Assembly: GCF_036231355.1 (NCBI RefSeq)
Contig: NZ_CP109496.1
Span: 372,001 to 436,000 of the forward strand
Source: Streptomyces sp. NBC_01431
GTDB taxonomy: Bacteria; Actinomycetota; Actinomycetes; Streptomycetales; Streptomycetaceae
DNA length: 64,000 bases
Direction: 5' to 3'
Shown here: one piece after another, positions 52,417 to 61,828 of the stretch
Position numbering within the stretch: position 1 is the first letter of the stretch
How the letters are laid out: every line of letters starts with the position of its first letter
The notes under the pieces: generated by a model
Database searches by the model: none
What the model saw: only the letters and a program-made list of their open reading frames with translations
Told to the model about the DNA's origin: nothing
Translations under genes and position numbers: made by a program

Positions 52417-54231
52417 TCACCGTGAAGGCCCCGCCGCGGTCCACGGCGCGAAGGCGTTGTCCACCGACCGCAGGGACGCACGCAGCCCCGGGAAGTGCCG
52501 TAGCAGCACACTGGTCATGTCATTGTTCTCGATCCAGTCCAGACCGGTCTGCGAGTACACCTGAGGCGTGTAGTCCCTGGTGAGGTACCGGTCGCTGTTG
52601 AGGCGGCGGGACGCCATCAGGACGAAGATGCGGAAGGCCGTGTCGCTGAACGCGAAGCCCCGCGGGCGGGGTTCGGCGAACATGCCCACCGAGAGGTCCA
52701 CCCGCTCGATGTCCCCGTCGTAGGCCCGGCGCAGTTCCTCGGCCCAGACGGGATCGTCCGTGAGGGCGTCGAAGTCGGCGGCCGGCAGGAGGTGGAGCTG
52801 GCGCCGAAACTCGTTGTAGCGGGGCACGCCGACCTCCCGCGAGCGCAGGATGTCCACGGCTCCGAGGTCCATCAGCTTGCCGTCCGGCCGCTGGAACTCC
52901 TGTAGGAACCGCGGGTAGTTGTGCAGGGTGACCAGGCCGGGGTGCGAGGTGCCGAAGGAATAGAGGAGGTCGGTCAGGGTGTGTTTGCCGAGGACGTCGT
53001 AGGCCTTCCGCCCCGTCAAATCCCGGAAGGTGGTCTCCTGCAGCAGCGTGTCATCGGCGGCCGACCGGAAGCTCCAGTCGTCGGGGATGAGGGGGTGCAT
53101 GCGGTAGACGGCGACGAACTCCTCGGTGAGCGAGTACGGGACGCCGAAATGGTCGGTGCGGCCGCCCACGATGCCGCTGAGCACCTCGCTCTTGCTCAGG
53201 CGCCCAAACAGCTTGTGCAGGCGCCCGCCCAGCAGGCCGTACCAGTTGGCGTGCATGGCGGCGACGGTTGTCGGGTGGCTGATGACGGCAGGAGTCCACT
53301 CCACGGTGTGAATCTTGGCGATGAGCGCGGCGGTGATCAGCCGGGCCCGCTGGAAGAGCTCTTCGTCGGGCCAGACGGGGTAGGCCTCGTGCAACCTGTC
53401 GCAGATCGCGTTGTGTTCGAGCAGGAAGACCATGTGCATCATGGCGAGACCCAGCCAGAAACCGGGTACGCCCGCCGGGTCCTTGTCCGGTGCGTCCGGG
53501 AACAGCGGGCCGTTGGGAACCCGCAGCCTGCCGCCCTGGCCCGCGCGCCGTGAGCGCTGCTCGTCCACGCTGGTGCCGTACAGCTGGGAGCCGTCCCACC
53601 AGGGCGAGTTGTCGTTGAGGAACGTTGGCGGCAGGCCGTCGTCCCCGGCGGGGCGAGTCGGGTCCGCGATAGTGCGCGGCACGACCATCGGGGGCGCGGG
53701 CCACGGGTCGTCGGCGGCCAGGCCGATGTGCCAGGGGCGGTCCGTGCTGCCTTGCCCGTGGCTGACCCAGTCCTTGATCATGAACTGCAGCCACGCGGCG
53801 ACCAGGACGTTGACGGACTCGGCGGGGATGAACTCGCGCCGGGTCAGCAGCGCCCGGCTCACCTCACGGGGGCTCGGTGAAAGGATCCCCGGCTCGGGTT
53901 CGGGGAAGGCCCGCTCCGGTGGCACGTTGCGGCCGAAGCGCGAACGGGCCATGCCCATGCGCGGGTCCGCCAGGTCGTTGTACGTCCCGTCGGCCGTCCG
54001 CCCCGTGACGTCCTGCGCGCCCGGCGGAGCGATGTCCGGCAGGTTGCACGAGGGGTAGGAACCGGTGTCGAAGAGGTTCTTGCGGCGCAGGTTGTCCCGC
54101 AGCCCGATGAGGGTCAGTAGTCCGAGCGGTTTGGGCAGGTTCTGCCAGCCGACCTTCTGGTCGACGGCGACCGCCAGCCTGTCGTGCAGCTGCACGAACC
54201 ACGGCGCGGCGCCGCGTGGTGCTGCGCTCAT
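52417..54231 (-). CDS. Animal-type haem peroxidase/fatty-acid dioxygenase-like protein
   Basis: A 604-residue protein of the alpha-dioxygenase/prostaglandin-synthase branch of animal haem peroxidases. The WLQFMIKDW region near 147-155 aligns with the distal-haem motif QFMIHDW of plant alpha-dioxygenases, but Lys153 replaces His. DNSPWWDGSQLYG (207-219) and the radical Tyr376/proximal His379 pair in YRMHPLIPDDW are kept. It probably oxygenates fatty acids, making 2-hydroperoxides or related oxylipins. It has no signal peptide. It starts 55 bases after the DUF4267 gene. Confidence 0.88.
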   Translation of the reverse strand: MSAAPRGAAPWFVQLHDRLAVAVDQKVGWQNLPKPLGLLTLIGLRDNLRRKNLFDTGSYPSCNLPDIAPPGAQDVTGRTADGTYNDLADPRMGMARSRFGRNVPPERAFPEPEPGILSPSPREVSRALLTRREFIPAESVNVLVAAWLQFMIKDWVSHGQGSTDRPWHIGLAADDPWPAPPMVVPRTIADPTRPAGDDGLPPTFLNDNSPWWDGSQLYGTSVDEQRSRRAGQGGRLRVPNGPLFPDAPDKDPAGVPGFWLGLAMMHMVFLLEHNAICDRLHEAYPVWPDEELFQRARLITAALIAKIHTVEWTPAVISHPTTVAAMHANWYGLLGGRLHKLFGRLSKSEVLSGIVGGRTDHFGVPYSLTEEFVAVYRMHPLIPDDWSFRSAADDTLLQETTFRDLTGRKAYDVLGKHTLTDLLYSFGTSHPGLVTLHNYPRFLQEFQRPDGKLMDLGAVDILRSREVGVPRYNEFRRQLHLLPAADFDALTDDPVWAEELRRAYDGDIERVDLSVGMFAEPRPRGFAFSDTAFRIFVLMASRRLNSDRYLTRDYTPQVYSQTGLDWIENNDMTSVLLRHFPGLRASLRSVDNAFAPWTAAGPSR

Positions 54232-54286
54232 GAGGAGGCTCCTTCCGGCGTCTCGGCCAGGGGAGTTTGGCAGGGCGGCGCCGACG

Positions 54287-54676
54287 TCAGCCGGAGTCCG
54301 GTGGCCGGCACGGCCACCCCTGGGCCACGAGGGTCAGGGCGACGTTGACCGTCGAAATGACCGTGGTCGCCGCGGCCATGCGGCATGGGAGAAGGCCTGC
54401 GCGGCCGGCGCCGGCGGCCGCCAGCGCGTCGCTCGCGTGGATGAGAGTGCCGGTCCGCAGCGCCCGGACGAGCTCGTCCGCGTCCGCGGGGCACAGCAGT
54501 TGGGCGCCGATGACCACGGTGCGCACACCGAACATGCGGAGCACGTAGATCAGCGCAGGCTGCTCGGGGTCCGCGCCCAGTCGGCGGGCCATCACTCGCG
54601 GGGCCAGCAGTGCCGCTGCACCGTTCATCAGTCGGATACCGGCCAGGGAATAGCGCGCAGCGGTCCGCGCGTCCAT
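54287..54676 (-). CDS. DUF4267-like small membrane protein
   Basis: A 129-residue protein: RLMNGAAALLAPRVMARRLG, YVLRMFGVRTVVIGAQLL and a C-terminal helix TTVISTVNVALTLVAQG. This matches the small DUF4267-type membrane proteins common in actinobacteria. In this operon it could help position the dioxygenase or lipase at the membrane. The ATG follows GGGGGCGC; longer starts lack a ribosome site. Confidence 0.65.
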   Translation of the reverse strand: MDARTAARYSLAGIRLMNGAAALLAPRVMARRLGADPEQPALIYVLRMFGVRTVVIGAQLLCPADADELVRALRTGTLIHASDALAAAGAGRAGLLPCRMAAATTVISTVNVALTLVAQGWPCRPPDSG

Positions 54677-54824
54677 CTCAGCGCCCCCTTCCCGGGGGAC
54701 ATCCAGCGGAGTGTTGCGCCCTTGGTTCGACGATATGGGAAGTGCTCCCGATGCGCGCGCTGGGATGGTGGCGCGAACGGTGGCCGCGAATGGATACGGC
54801 ATCTCAGGCACCTTCGCCCCGGCT

Positions 54825-55283
54825 TCAGGGTTGCGGATCGCGGAAACTCAGGCCGAAATGGAGAATCCTGTGCCGCCCCCAATAGACGACGCCGAGATAG
54901 GTCCCGTGGCCGGTGCAGCGAATCTCGTCGCGGATCCAGTGGGCCAGGAGCGAGGTGTGCGAATAGTCGAGAACGATGCATTCACCGTCGTCCAGCCAGC
55001 TCTCGTCCCGGTAGACCTTTGCCCTCACGGCGCGCACTCCGAACGGCGTGACCATATTGCGCAGTTCGCCACGGTCGTAGTCGAAGACCTTGCCCTGCCA
55101 GGCGAGACGGCGCACGAGCGTGGCCGCCACGGTGGAGACCTTCGTTCCGCGCCCCAGGAGCACCGTGCCGATTCCCTTGCCCCACGGAATCCCGCCGGGC
55201 GGACTGGCGAGAAACAGCCGATCCAGCTCGGGCCGTGACATCGCCAACAGCCGGCCGGTGTCGAATCCGGTGCCGTGGCTCAT
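54825..55283 (-). CDS. Conserved protein of unknown function, oxylipin-type operon
   Basis: A 152-residue soluble protein: FDTGRLLAMSRPELDRLFLA, PWGKGIGTVLLGRG, RLAWQGKVFDYDRGELRNMV and TSLLAHWIRDEIRCTG, ending in a beta-rich YLGVVYWGRHRILHFGLSF. I recall similar proteins in actinobacteria but no function. The lipocalin-like alternation of strands and the conserved Arg/Trp residues would suit lipid binding. It is the first gene of the operon, with GGAGGT five bases before the ATG. Confidence 0.75.
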   Translation of the reverse strand: MSHGTGFDTGRLLAMSRPELDRLFLASPPGGIPWGKGIGTVLLGRGTKVSTVAATLVRRLAWQGKVFDYDRGELRNMVTPFGVRAVRAKVYRDESWLDDGECIVLDYSHTSLLAHWIRDEIRCTGHGTYLGVVYWGRHRILHFGLSFRDPQP

Positions 55284-55911
55284 CGTGCACCTCCATGAGC
55301 CCGTGCCGGTGCTCATTGGCTACAGCCATCGTAGTTCGGCCCGTATCCCTCCGGCATCTCGACCGCTCCCCGGCTACCTCGCACCCGCCGCCTTCCAACA
55401 GAGACCAACTCAGCCCGCATCGCCTCATGGCAACCCGCGTCCACGATCAAGGTGAGCCCCTCACCGCTTCACCACCTGGAAGCAGGTCACCGGCTCCACA
55501 GCAACCGCCTGAAGCGACCAGCACACCCAACGAGGCCAGTTCGGAGGCGGTGGTGCGCAAAGAGCCCGGAACGACTCTGACCCGATGTCTATGCCCAGCA
55601 CCACTACTTACAGAGGATGAGTTCCGCAGCACCCGCCCGCAACTCGCCTATTCAAATCGGTCTTACTCGGACAATTAGCCATTCCACTAGACACGCCGCG
55701 ACCGGGTGACCCTTAATACATCCTATGTTGGTCGAGGAGTCATCGGTGGTATCACGGATTCCATGCCGCTTCCCGAGCCTGGCAGGCCGAGTTCGTCCGA
55801 CCTGCTCCGCAGCTCGCCCCCTGGAACTGGCCGCACCGCCGTCCCCGAATCTCCTTGCGCACCCGCCGTATTCGCCTTCCCGCGCCCTTCGACACTGCCA
55901 GGAGCCGCTCC
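55284..55911. promoter_or_regulatory. Divergent intergenic region
   Basis: About 630 bases between the oxylipin-type operon and the fucosidase gene, with no supportable gene. GC falls around 55640-55735, a likely promoter zone. No clear operator was seen. Confidence 0.4.
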
Positions 55912-57705
55912 ATGTCCTCCGCTCTCAGTAGACGCTCCCTCATCAAGGCCGCCGCCCTCGCCGGAGGAACCGCGGCCTTCGGACTGCCGCAGGCCCTGTG
56001 GCCCGCCGCCGCCGAGGCGTACTCGGTCCCCTCGAAGATGGACTGGTGGTACCAGGCCCGTTTCGGGATGTTCATCCACTTCGGGTCCTACTCCTACCTC
56101 GGCCACGGAGAGTGGGCCTTTAGCGCCGAGAACTGGACCAAGGCCAACTACCAGGCCCAGGTGACCACCCCGTTCAACCCGACCAGCTTCAACGCCGCCA
56201 CCATCGCCGAACTGGCCAAGAACGCCGGCATGAAGTACCTGGTGATCACGGCCAAGCACCACGAGGGCTACGCGATGTGGGACTCCAATGTCGCGGGCTT
56301 CACCGACACGACCGGCACCAAGCAGTACAACCTGCACGACTACAACGGCTACCAGACCGACCTGCTGGCCCAGTTGAAGACCGAGTGCGAGAACCGGGGC
56401 ATCAGGTTCGGGCTCTACTACTCGATCCTGGACTGGAACCACCCCTCGCAGACCTGCGACAACAGAACTCTGTACTCCGACATGGCATCGCAGAGCGCCC
56501 GCACCGGCTACATCAACGACATGAAGGCGCAGTTGCAGGAACTTCTGGACCGCTACGACCCGGCCGTCCTGTGGTTCGACGGTGACTGGTGCGGCAATCC
56601 CTCCACACCCACGCTCACCGACTGGTGGACCGAGGCCGACGGCCAGGACCTGTACAACTGGCTGATCGCGCGCAAGCCCCGCCTCGTCGTCAACGAACGG
56701 GTCAAACGGGACCTGGGCCTCGGTGACTTCGCCTGCCCGGAGCAGACGGTTCCCGCCGCGCCGCTGGACCGGCCCTGGGAGACCTGCGCCACCATGAACG
56801 GCGCATGGGGTTACAACAGTGGGGCGGAGAACTCCTACCGGTCCGTGAAGGACATCATCCGGGAGATGGTCACGGTCGTCTCCCGCGACGGCAACTACCT
56901 GCTCAACATCGGCCCCAAGGGCGACGGCACCGTGACCCCCGGAGCCGTGACCGTCCTCAACGGCCTGGCCTCCTGGATGGCCACGTCCTCCGACAGCGTC
57001 CACGGCACCAGCGGCAGCCCCTTCGCCACCGAGCCGTCCTGGGGCAGGGTCACCAAGAAGAGTGGCAAGCTCTTCGCCCACGTGTTCACCTGGCCCACGA
57101 ACGGCACGCTCCAGATTCCCGCCGTCTACAACACCATCAACCGCGTCTACCTGATGAACAATCCCTCCACGTCGCTCCCGTACACCGTCAGTGGCGGCAC
57201 CATCAACGTCACCGTGCCGGCCACCGCGCCGAACGCGAACGACTCGGTGGTCTGCGTCGAGGTCAACGGTGTGCCGGCTGTTCTCGCCGAAGGTGTCTAC
57301 CGGTTGGTGAGCGTCCGCAGCGGCAAGGCACTCGACAACGGCAACGTCACCACCGACGGCAGCCAGGTCATTCAGTGGACCCGGAACGGCGGCTCTCCGC
57401 AGCAGTGGACGGTCACGGGCCTGGAGCACGGCTACTACAAGCTAGTGAGCGTCCGCAGCGGCAAGGCACTCGACGACAACGGCAGCACCTCCGCGGGAGC
57501 GGCGATAGTGCAGAAGACCGACGACGGCAGAAAGCAGCAACAGTGGGCCGTCACCGCGCTGGACAACGGCCAGTACCGCATCACCAACCGGCACAGCGGA
57601 ATGGTGCTGGACAACGGCAACACCGACGCGGACGGGAGCCCAGTCATCCAGTGGTCCGACAACTCCGGGGCACCGCAGCGATGGGCCATGACCAAAATCG
57701 GCTGA
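55912..57705 (+). CDS. Tat-exported alpha-L-fucosidase with ricin-type lectin domain
   Basis: A 597-residue GH29 enzyme. The Tat signal SRRSLIK leads a 36-residue signal peptide. The GH29 barrel (about 40-380) has FGMFIHFGSYSYLGHGEW, ITAKHHEGYAMWDS, GLYYSILDW and the nucleophile Asp in VLWFDGDWCG (near 223). A beta-sandwich follows. A ricin-B/CBM13 domain (about 465-597) has three repeats: SVRSGKALDNGN, SVRSGKALDDNG and RHSGMVLDNGN, each with a QQW or QRW strand. It releases fucose from extracellular glycans, with the lectin aiding binding. CAGGAG precedes the ATG. Confidence 0.93.
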   Translation: MSSALSRRSLIKAAALAGGTAAFGLPQALWPAAAEAYSVPSKMDWWYQARFGMFIHFGSYSYLGHGEWAFSAENWTKANYQAQVTTPFNPTSFNAATIAELAKNAGMKYLVITAKHHEGYAMWDSNVAGFTDTTGTKQYNLHDYNGYQTDLLAQLKTECENRGIRFGLYYSILDWNHPSQTCDNRTLYSDMASQSARTGYINDMKAQLQELLDRYDPAVLWFDGDWCGNPSTPTLTDWWTEADGQDLYNWLIARKPRLVVNERVKRDLGLGDFACPEQTVPAAPLDRPWETCATMNGAWGYNSGAENSYRSVKDIIREMVTVVSRDGNYLLNIGPKGDGTVTPGAVTVLNGLASWMATSSDSVHGTSGSPFATEPSWGRVTKKSGKLFAHVFTWPTNGTLQIPAVYNTINRVYLMNNPSTSLPYTVSGGTINVTVPATAPNANDSVVCVEVNGVPAVLAEGVYRLVSVRSGKALDNGNVTTDGSQVIQWTRNGGSPQQWTVTGLEHGYYKLVSVRSGKALDDNGSTSAGAAIVQKTDDGRKQQQWAVTALDNGQYRITNRHSGMVLDNGNTDADGSPVIQWSDNSGAPQRWAMTKIG

Positions 57706-57717
57706 CCGCAACACCGC

Positions 57718-57748
57718 AAGCCGCCCCGGGAATTGCCCGGGGCGGCTT
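57718..57748 (+). terminator. Strong hairpin after fucosidase gene
   Basis: AAGCCGCCCCGGG / CCCGGGGCGGCTT, a 13-bp perfect stem with loop AATTG, 12 bases after the stop. Confidence 0.88.
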
Positions 57749-57961
57749 CGTATCGCCGGCAGCGGGTTTCCCGGGCCGTTCTGCCGACCATTCGTAGGGT
57801 GCCCGGCTGGCTGCGCGAGCGGGTCGGCATGTCCCCGGCTCAACCCGGCCACCTCGTCCCAGGGTTGCGTCAGTGAGAGAGTTGCCCAGTTCGATCGGAC
57901 AGACATGCTGAACGACGGTGCTCTGCTGCACCCGCGGATGATCCGAAAGCTCGGTATTGGG

Positions 57962-58525
57962 TCAGCGTTCGGGGCCGCGGATGCCCTCAAGCAAAAGCGC
58001 GACGTACCTACGCCAGTCACCGGTACCGGTCATGTTCGCCATGGCGCCACGGGTGATGAGGACGAAGTCCTGAGCGTGAAAATCCGTACGCAGGCGACCG
58101 GCGGCAACGGCACGCTGCACGATGCGATCGGTGATCGCCGAGAAATCTGTCTTTTCGGCGGCGATGTCGTTCCAGCTCGGCTCTTCCGGGCCAATGAGCG
58201 CGAAGCGGAACGCGGCGTCGGCCTGCGCGGACTCCAGATACGCGTAGAGCAGCGTCTCGAACGCCGCCCACGGGTCCTCGGTCTCGTCGGCGGCGCGGGC
58301 GAGGGTGGTCATCGCCTCGAACCGGCGGCCGATGATCGCCGCGAGGAGCGCTTGCTTGTCGGCGAAGTGCCGGTAGAGGGTGCCGACGCCCAGACCGGCG
58401 CGCTCGGCGATCTCGTCCATCTGTACGGCGTCGCCTCGCTGGGCGAACAGCTCGCCGGCGGCGTCGAGGACGGACTCGCGGTTGCGCCGGGCGTCGGCGC
58501 GCAGCGGGCGTTCGGGAGCGGTCAT
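57962..58525 (-). CDS. TetR-family repressor
   Basis: A 187-residue TetR protein. The HTH region has MDEIAERAGLGVGTLYRHFA, and FRFALIGPEEPSWNDIA is typical of a common Streptomyces subgroup. It is divergent from an NmrA-like oxidoreductase gene 83 bases away and probably represses both. Confidence 0.9.
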   Translation of the reverse strand: MTAPERPLRADARRNRESVLDAAGELFAQRGDAVQMDEIAERAGLGVGTLYRHFADKQALLAAIIGRRFEAMTTLARAADETEDPWAAFETLLYAYLESAQADAAFRFALIGPEEPSWNDIAAEKTDFSAITDRIVQRAVAAGRLRTDFHAQDFVLITRGAMANMTGTGDWRRYVALLLEGIRGPER

Positions 58526-58573
58526 GGTCGCTCCACTCTAGTTGACGACGTGCGGAAGTTGCCCCTACATTCG

Positions 58574-58591
58574 GAACCGGAGTTCAGGTTC
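58574..58591. promoter_or_regulatory. GAACC-N8-GGTTC dyad
   Basis: A perfect 5-bp inverted repeat in the TetR/NmrA gap, 17 bases before the NmrA-like start. It is the best operator candidate here. Confidence 0.45.
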
Positions 58592-58608
58592 ATGTTAGAG
58601 GAGATGCG

Positions 58609-59493
58609 ATGATCGTCGTCACCACGCCGACCGGACAGATCGGCAGCCATTTGCTCCGCCAATTACTCGATCAGGACAAGGAGATCCGGGTCATCGTTCG
58701 TGACGCCTCGCGTCTGGATCACTCGGTCCGCGAGCGCGTCGAGACCATCAGTGGTTCCCACGACGATCCGGCCGTGCTCGACAAGGCCCTGCCCGGGGCC
58801 GAGGCGCTGTTCTGGCTGGTCCCGCCGAACCCGCAGGCGCCGAGCGCCGAGGCGCACTACCTCCATTTCGCACGGGCGGGCGCCGCCGCCATCGCCCGCC
58901 ACGAGGTCGGCCACGTCGTCGGTGTGTCCAGCGCCGGACACGGCTGGCCGGCCCCGGCGGGCCTCCTCTCGGCGGCCTTCGCGATGGACGCCGAACTCGG
59001 CAAGTCCGGTGCGGCGTACCGGGCCTTGTCCATGCCCTTCTACATGGAGAACCTCCTGCGGCAGCTCGATGCCATCCGCGAGCAAGGCGCGTTCTACCTG
59101 ACCTGTGCAGGTGACCTGCCACTGGCGTCGATCGCGACGCGGGACATCGCCGGCGTTGCCGCCGACCTGCTCACCGATCTGTCCTGGAGCGGGCAGGAGA
59201 ACCTCCCCGTGTTCAGCCCCGACCGGCTTACCCCCGACGGAATGGCCGAGGTGATCAGCCAGGAACTCGGGCGTCCGGTCAGCTACCGCCGCATGAGCAT
59301 CGACGACTACGCGTCACTGCTCCGCTCCCAAGGCGCGAGCGATCAGACGGTCAAGGACATGACCGAGGCGTTCGCCGCGCAGGACCACGGCATCTACGAC
59401 CCGGACTGGGCGATCGCCAAGCCGACACCAACGGACTTCCGCACCTGGTGCAGGGAAGTACTCAAGCCCGCCGCAGACGCACGGGCAACCTGA
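58609..59493 (+). CDS. NmrA-like NAD(P)-binding oxidoreductase
   Basis: A 294-residue atypical SDR: VVTTPTGQIGSHLLRQLLDQ (nucleotide loop), LPGAEALFWLVPPNPQAP, HVVGVSSAGHGW and YRALSMPFYMENLL. It is of the NmrA/ergot-AgaI-like type that reduces or senses quinones or iminium compounds. GAGGAG precedes the ATG. Likely repressed by the divergent TetR protein. Confidence 0.9.
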   Translation: MIVVTTPTGQIGSHLLRQLLDQDKEIRVIVRDASRLDHSVRERVETISGSHDDPAVLDKALPGAEALFWLVPPNPQAPSAEAHYLHFARAGAAAIARHEVGHVVGVSSAGHGWPAPAGLLSAAFAMDAELGKSGAAYRALSMPFYMENLLRQLDAIREQGAFYLTCAGDLPLASIATRDIAGVAADLLTDLSWSGQENLPVFSPDRLTPDGMAEVISQELGRPVSYRRMSIDDYASLLRSQGASDQTVKDMTEAFAAQDHGIYDPDWAIAKPTPTDFRTWCREVLKPAADARAT

Positions 59494-60205
59494 CGACATG
59501 AGCGCGGCTTAGCCTGCCGGAGCAGACCCGGCAGTTGTCGTGGCGATCGGGCACCCCGCTCCCTGTCGCAGCACTCGGTCGAGCTTCTCGTTCAGCCCCT
59601 TCTGCCACTGCGGCGAAGACGCCTACCTTTGCCGCCCAGCCCCCTTGTGGGCCGGTGGGTCAGCCGGGACTCAAGCCGCCGGTGTACGCCCTGGCCGAGG
59701 CGGACCGGGAGTCACCGGACGCCGTGGAGCGGAGGGCGGCTCGGCCTGGGAGCCCGTGTTACGTGCTCGTTGGTGTCGGCTGTCGCAGAAGTCCACTGGT
59801 TGCGCCACCTGTTGTCCTCCACCGGCGGCCTACGTGCTGTGCTGGATCCACAAGGAGGCAAGGCTGACGAGGGCTGTGCCGGATCCGTAGCAGATGCCTC
59901 GGAGCACGTGGCCAGTGGCGGTCCGCCGATGACGCGCCGTCCAGGAAAGCAGTCGGCGTAGAGGGCGGGCGGTCTTGCGCCCGGGGGCTGGGGCGGGGCT
60001 ACTGTGCATGGCGGATGCCCTTCACCTTGAGGGTGTTCGCGCGAGGAGCCCTTTCGACCCGGTGGGCAGTGGAGATACACACGATCAGCCCGACAAAACC
60101 CCAGCCCAGCGACCGACCTCAAGGCATGCACCGGACGCCCCCCATCCCGCTGAGGCCATCACCCCGCCCACTCACAACTGGTCAAACCCGCTTGCCCAGT
60201 TGCCC
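59494..60205. other. Gene-free stretch
   Basis: About 700 bases without an identifiable gene on either strand. Frames are long only through base composition. Confidence 0.4.
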
Positions 60206-60880
60206 TCAGGTCGTCGTCATTTCCCGGTCACGGCCGTCATGCTCACTGATGCCGGTGCCGCCACTTTCGCCACTCCTGCTCCGCGCGTTGGCATACAGGA
60301 CAAGCAGCGATGCCACCAGCGTGAAGGCCAGCGTGATGATCACCGACCAGATCGCCACGTGCCCATAGCCTCCCGGCTTGCGGGGGTCGAGGAAGTCGTA
60401 CGGATACCAACCGGCACTCGGCCCGCGCAGCAACGAGTAAGCAAGGTAGAGCAGCGGGAAGGCCAGCCACGGGAGAGACCTGGTCCAGGGGATACGGCGC
60501 AGTGGAGGGCGCAATATCCAATCGGCGAGGAAGACGGCCGGCATGACGCCGTGCACGACGTCATTGGCCCAGATGATCGTGTGCGCGTCGATGGTTCCGG
60601 CCAGCAAGGTCCAGTAGACCGCTCCGGTGATCACGAGATAGAGCGTGGCGGCGCCGCGCAACAGCTCGGGGACGGGGCGGGTGGCCCGCAATAGGGCCAG
60701 CCCACCGGTCAGCAGGACGGTGGCGCCGAGCAGGTTGGAGAGATTGGTGAAGTACGAGATCCAGTTCGCGGCGCCCTCGTCGGTGTGTACTGCCTGGTTC
60801 AGTGAAGTGGCGAGGGCGGCGACGGCCAGCAGCGCGAGCCCTGCCTTGACCGACCCTTCCAGCCTGGTGCTTAGTGACAT
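60206..60880 (-). CDS. Pr6Pr family membrane protein
   Basis: A 224-residue integral membrane protein with six helices: AGLALLAVAALATSLNQAVH, YFTNLSNLLGATVLLTGGLA, GAATLYLVITGAVYWTLLAG, VVHGVMPAVFLADWIL, LPWLAFPLLYLAYSLLRG and VAIWSVIITLAFTLVASLLV. The FTNLSN, NDVVHGVMP and GWYPYDFLDP motifs are those of Pr6Pr/FAR-17a-like proteins. Function unknown. The frame remains open upstream but homology starts at MSLSTRLEG. Confidence 0.88.
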   Translation of the reverse strand: MSLSTRLEGSVKAGLALLAVAALATSLNQAVHTDEGAANWISYFTNLSNLLGATVLLTGGLALLRATRPVPELLRGAATLYLVITGAVYWTLLAGTIDAHTIIWANDVVHGVMPAVFLADWILRPPLRRIPWTRSLPWLAFPLLYLAYSLLRGPSAGWYPYDFLDPRKPGGYGHVAIWSVIITLAFTLVASLLVLYANARSRSGESGGTGISEHDGRDREMTTT

Positions 60881-61265
60881 GGCCTGGATGTTACTTGCGT
60901 GTAGACCGGCGGAGACCTCAGCGTCGCGCCGAGGTGCTGAACTCCCGGGACACCTGGTCGACAGCCCCCGCGGCACGGGCTCCATCCACCCCCTGGCTGC
61001 GCCGTACGTGCTGGTCCGGGGCCTTGCACTCGCGGTCCTCACCGCCCACCAGTTCCTGATCCATTCGCTACCCACAGCACGTGCGGCACGGGGGGGGTCT
61101 CCTCCCACGACGAGCACCCGGCCGAGCAGCTCACCTCCCCCGCCTGTCCCCAGGCGAAAGCACCAGCACCCACCCGAGCACCGGGACCGTCGACTGCGCG
61201 GAGATCTACGGCAATGGCAAGGCGATCCGCAGCCGATGGCCGAACTCCGTAAACGGCTCGACCGC
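60881..61265. other. Gene-free stretch
   Basis: No supportable gene. It leads into an IS5-type remnant on the plus strand. Confidence 0.35.
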
Positions 61266-61269
61266 CGGT

Positions 61270-61560
61270 GAAGTACGACGGCGTACGGACTCGCGCCGGC
61301 CCATCTGCGGTGCGGGACGCCTATGCCCAACTCGCCGCCGGATTCCGCGTCCGGGCTGCGGCGGTCTACCGCTACATACGCGAGGCCGTCGAGGTCCTGG
61401 CCGCCACCGCCCCTACCCTGGCCGAGCTGATGAGCGGCATGCACACGAAGGGGGTCCGGCAGGCCTGGGCAACCGGGCACGCCGTGACGGCGACCTTCAC
61501 GAGCAGCGCCGGCGACATCTCCGGGATCCGCTGGATGCCTAGGGACCTCCGGCGCAGCCA
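61270..61560 (+). pseudogene. IS5-type transposase HTH fragment
   Basis: The plus strand reads YAQLAAGFRVRAAAVYRYIR, EAVEVLAATAPTLAELM, which fits the helix-turn-helix start of a common Streptomyces IS5-type DDE transposase (TYAKLAAGFGIG..TAYRYIREAVEVLA). The catalytic part is absent and the continuation is scrambled. Confidence 0.7.
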
Positions 61561-61828
61561 GGAGATCACACCAGTGCCGCCGGCCGCCGCGCCGACACCG
61601 GTTCCCCAGGGGCGCTGGACGTCCGCTTGGACAGCACCCCGACGCAACGCACCTTGCGCACCACGCTGCGCGGTGCCCGCGACTTCCTCCGGCGCGAGCA
61701 CTGACGCGTACCTCCTTCCTCAACACCACCAGATCAGAAGCGAGTTCGCCGTCCCGCGGGCCAACTCCGGCGCTCAACAGGGCCAGCTCAAGCCCTCACG
61801 GACCGGCGGAACAGGCGACCGCCAGGGT
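61561..61828. other. Gene-free stretch
   Basis: A short tail (LDSTPTQRTLRTTLRGARDF then a stop) looks like the end of a decayed gene. Nothing else is supported. Confidence 0.3.

Noticed and set aside
55723..57429. Long minus-strand frame opposite the fucosidase
   Set aside because: It mirrors the GH29 coding sequence and lacks any motif.
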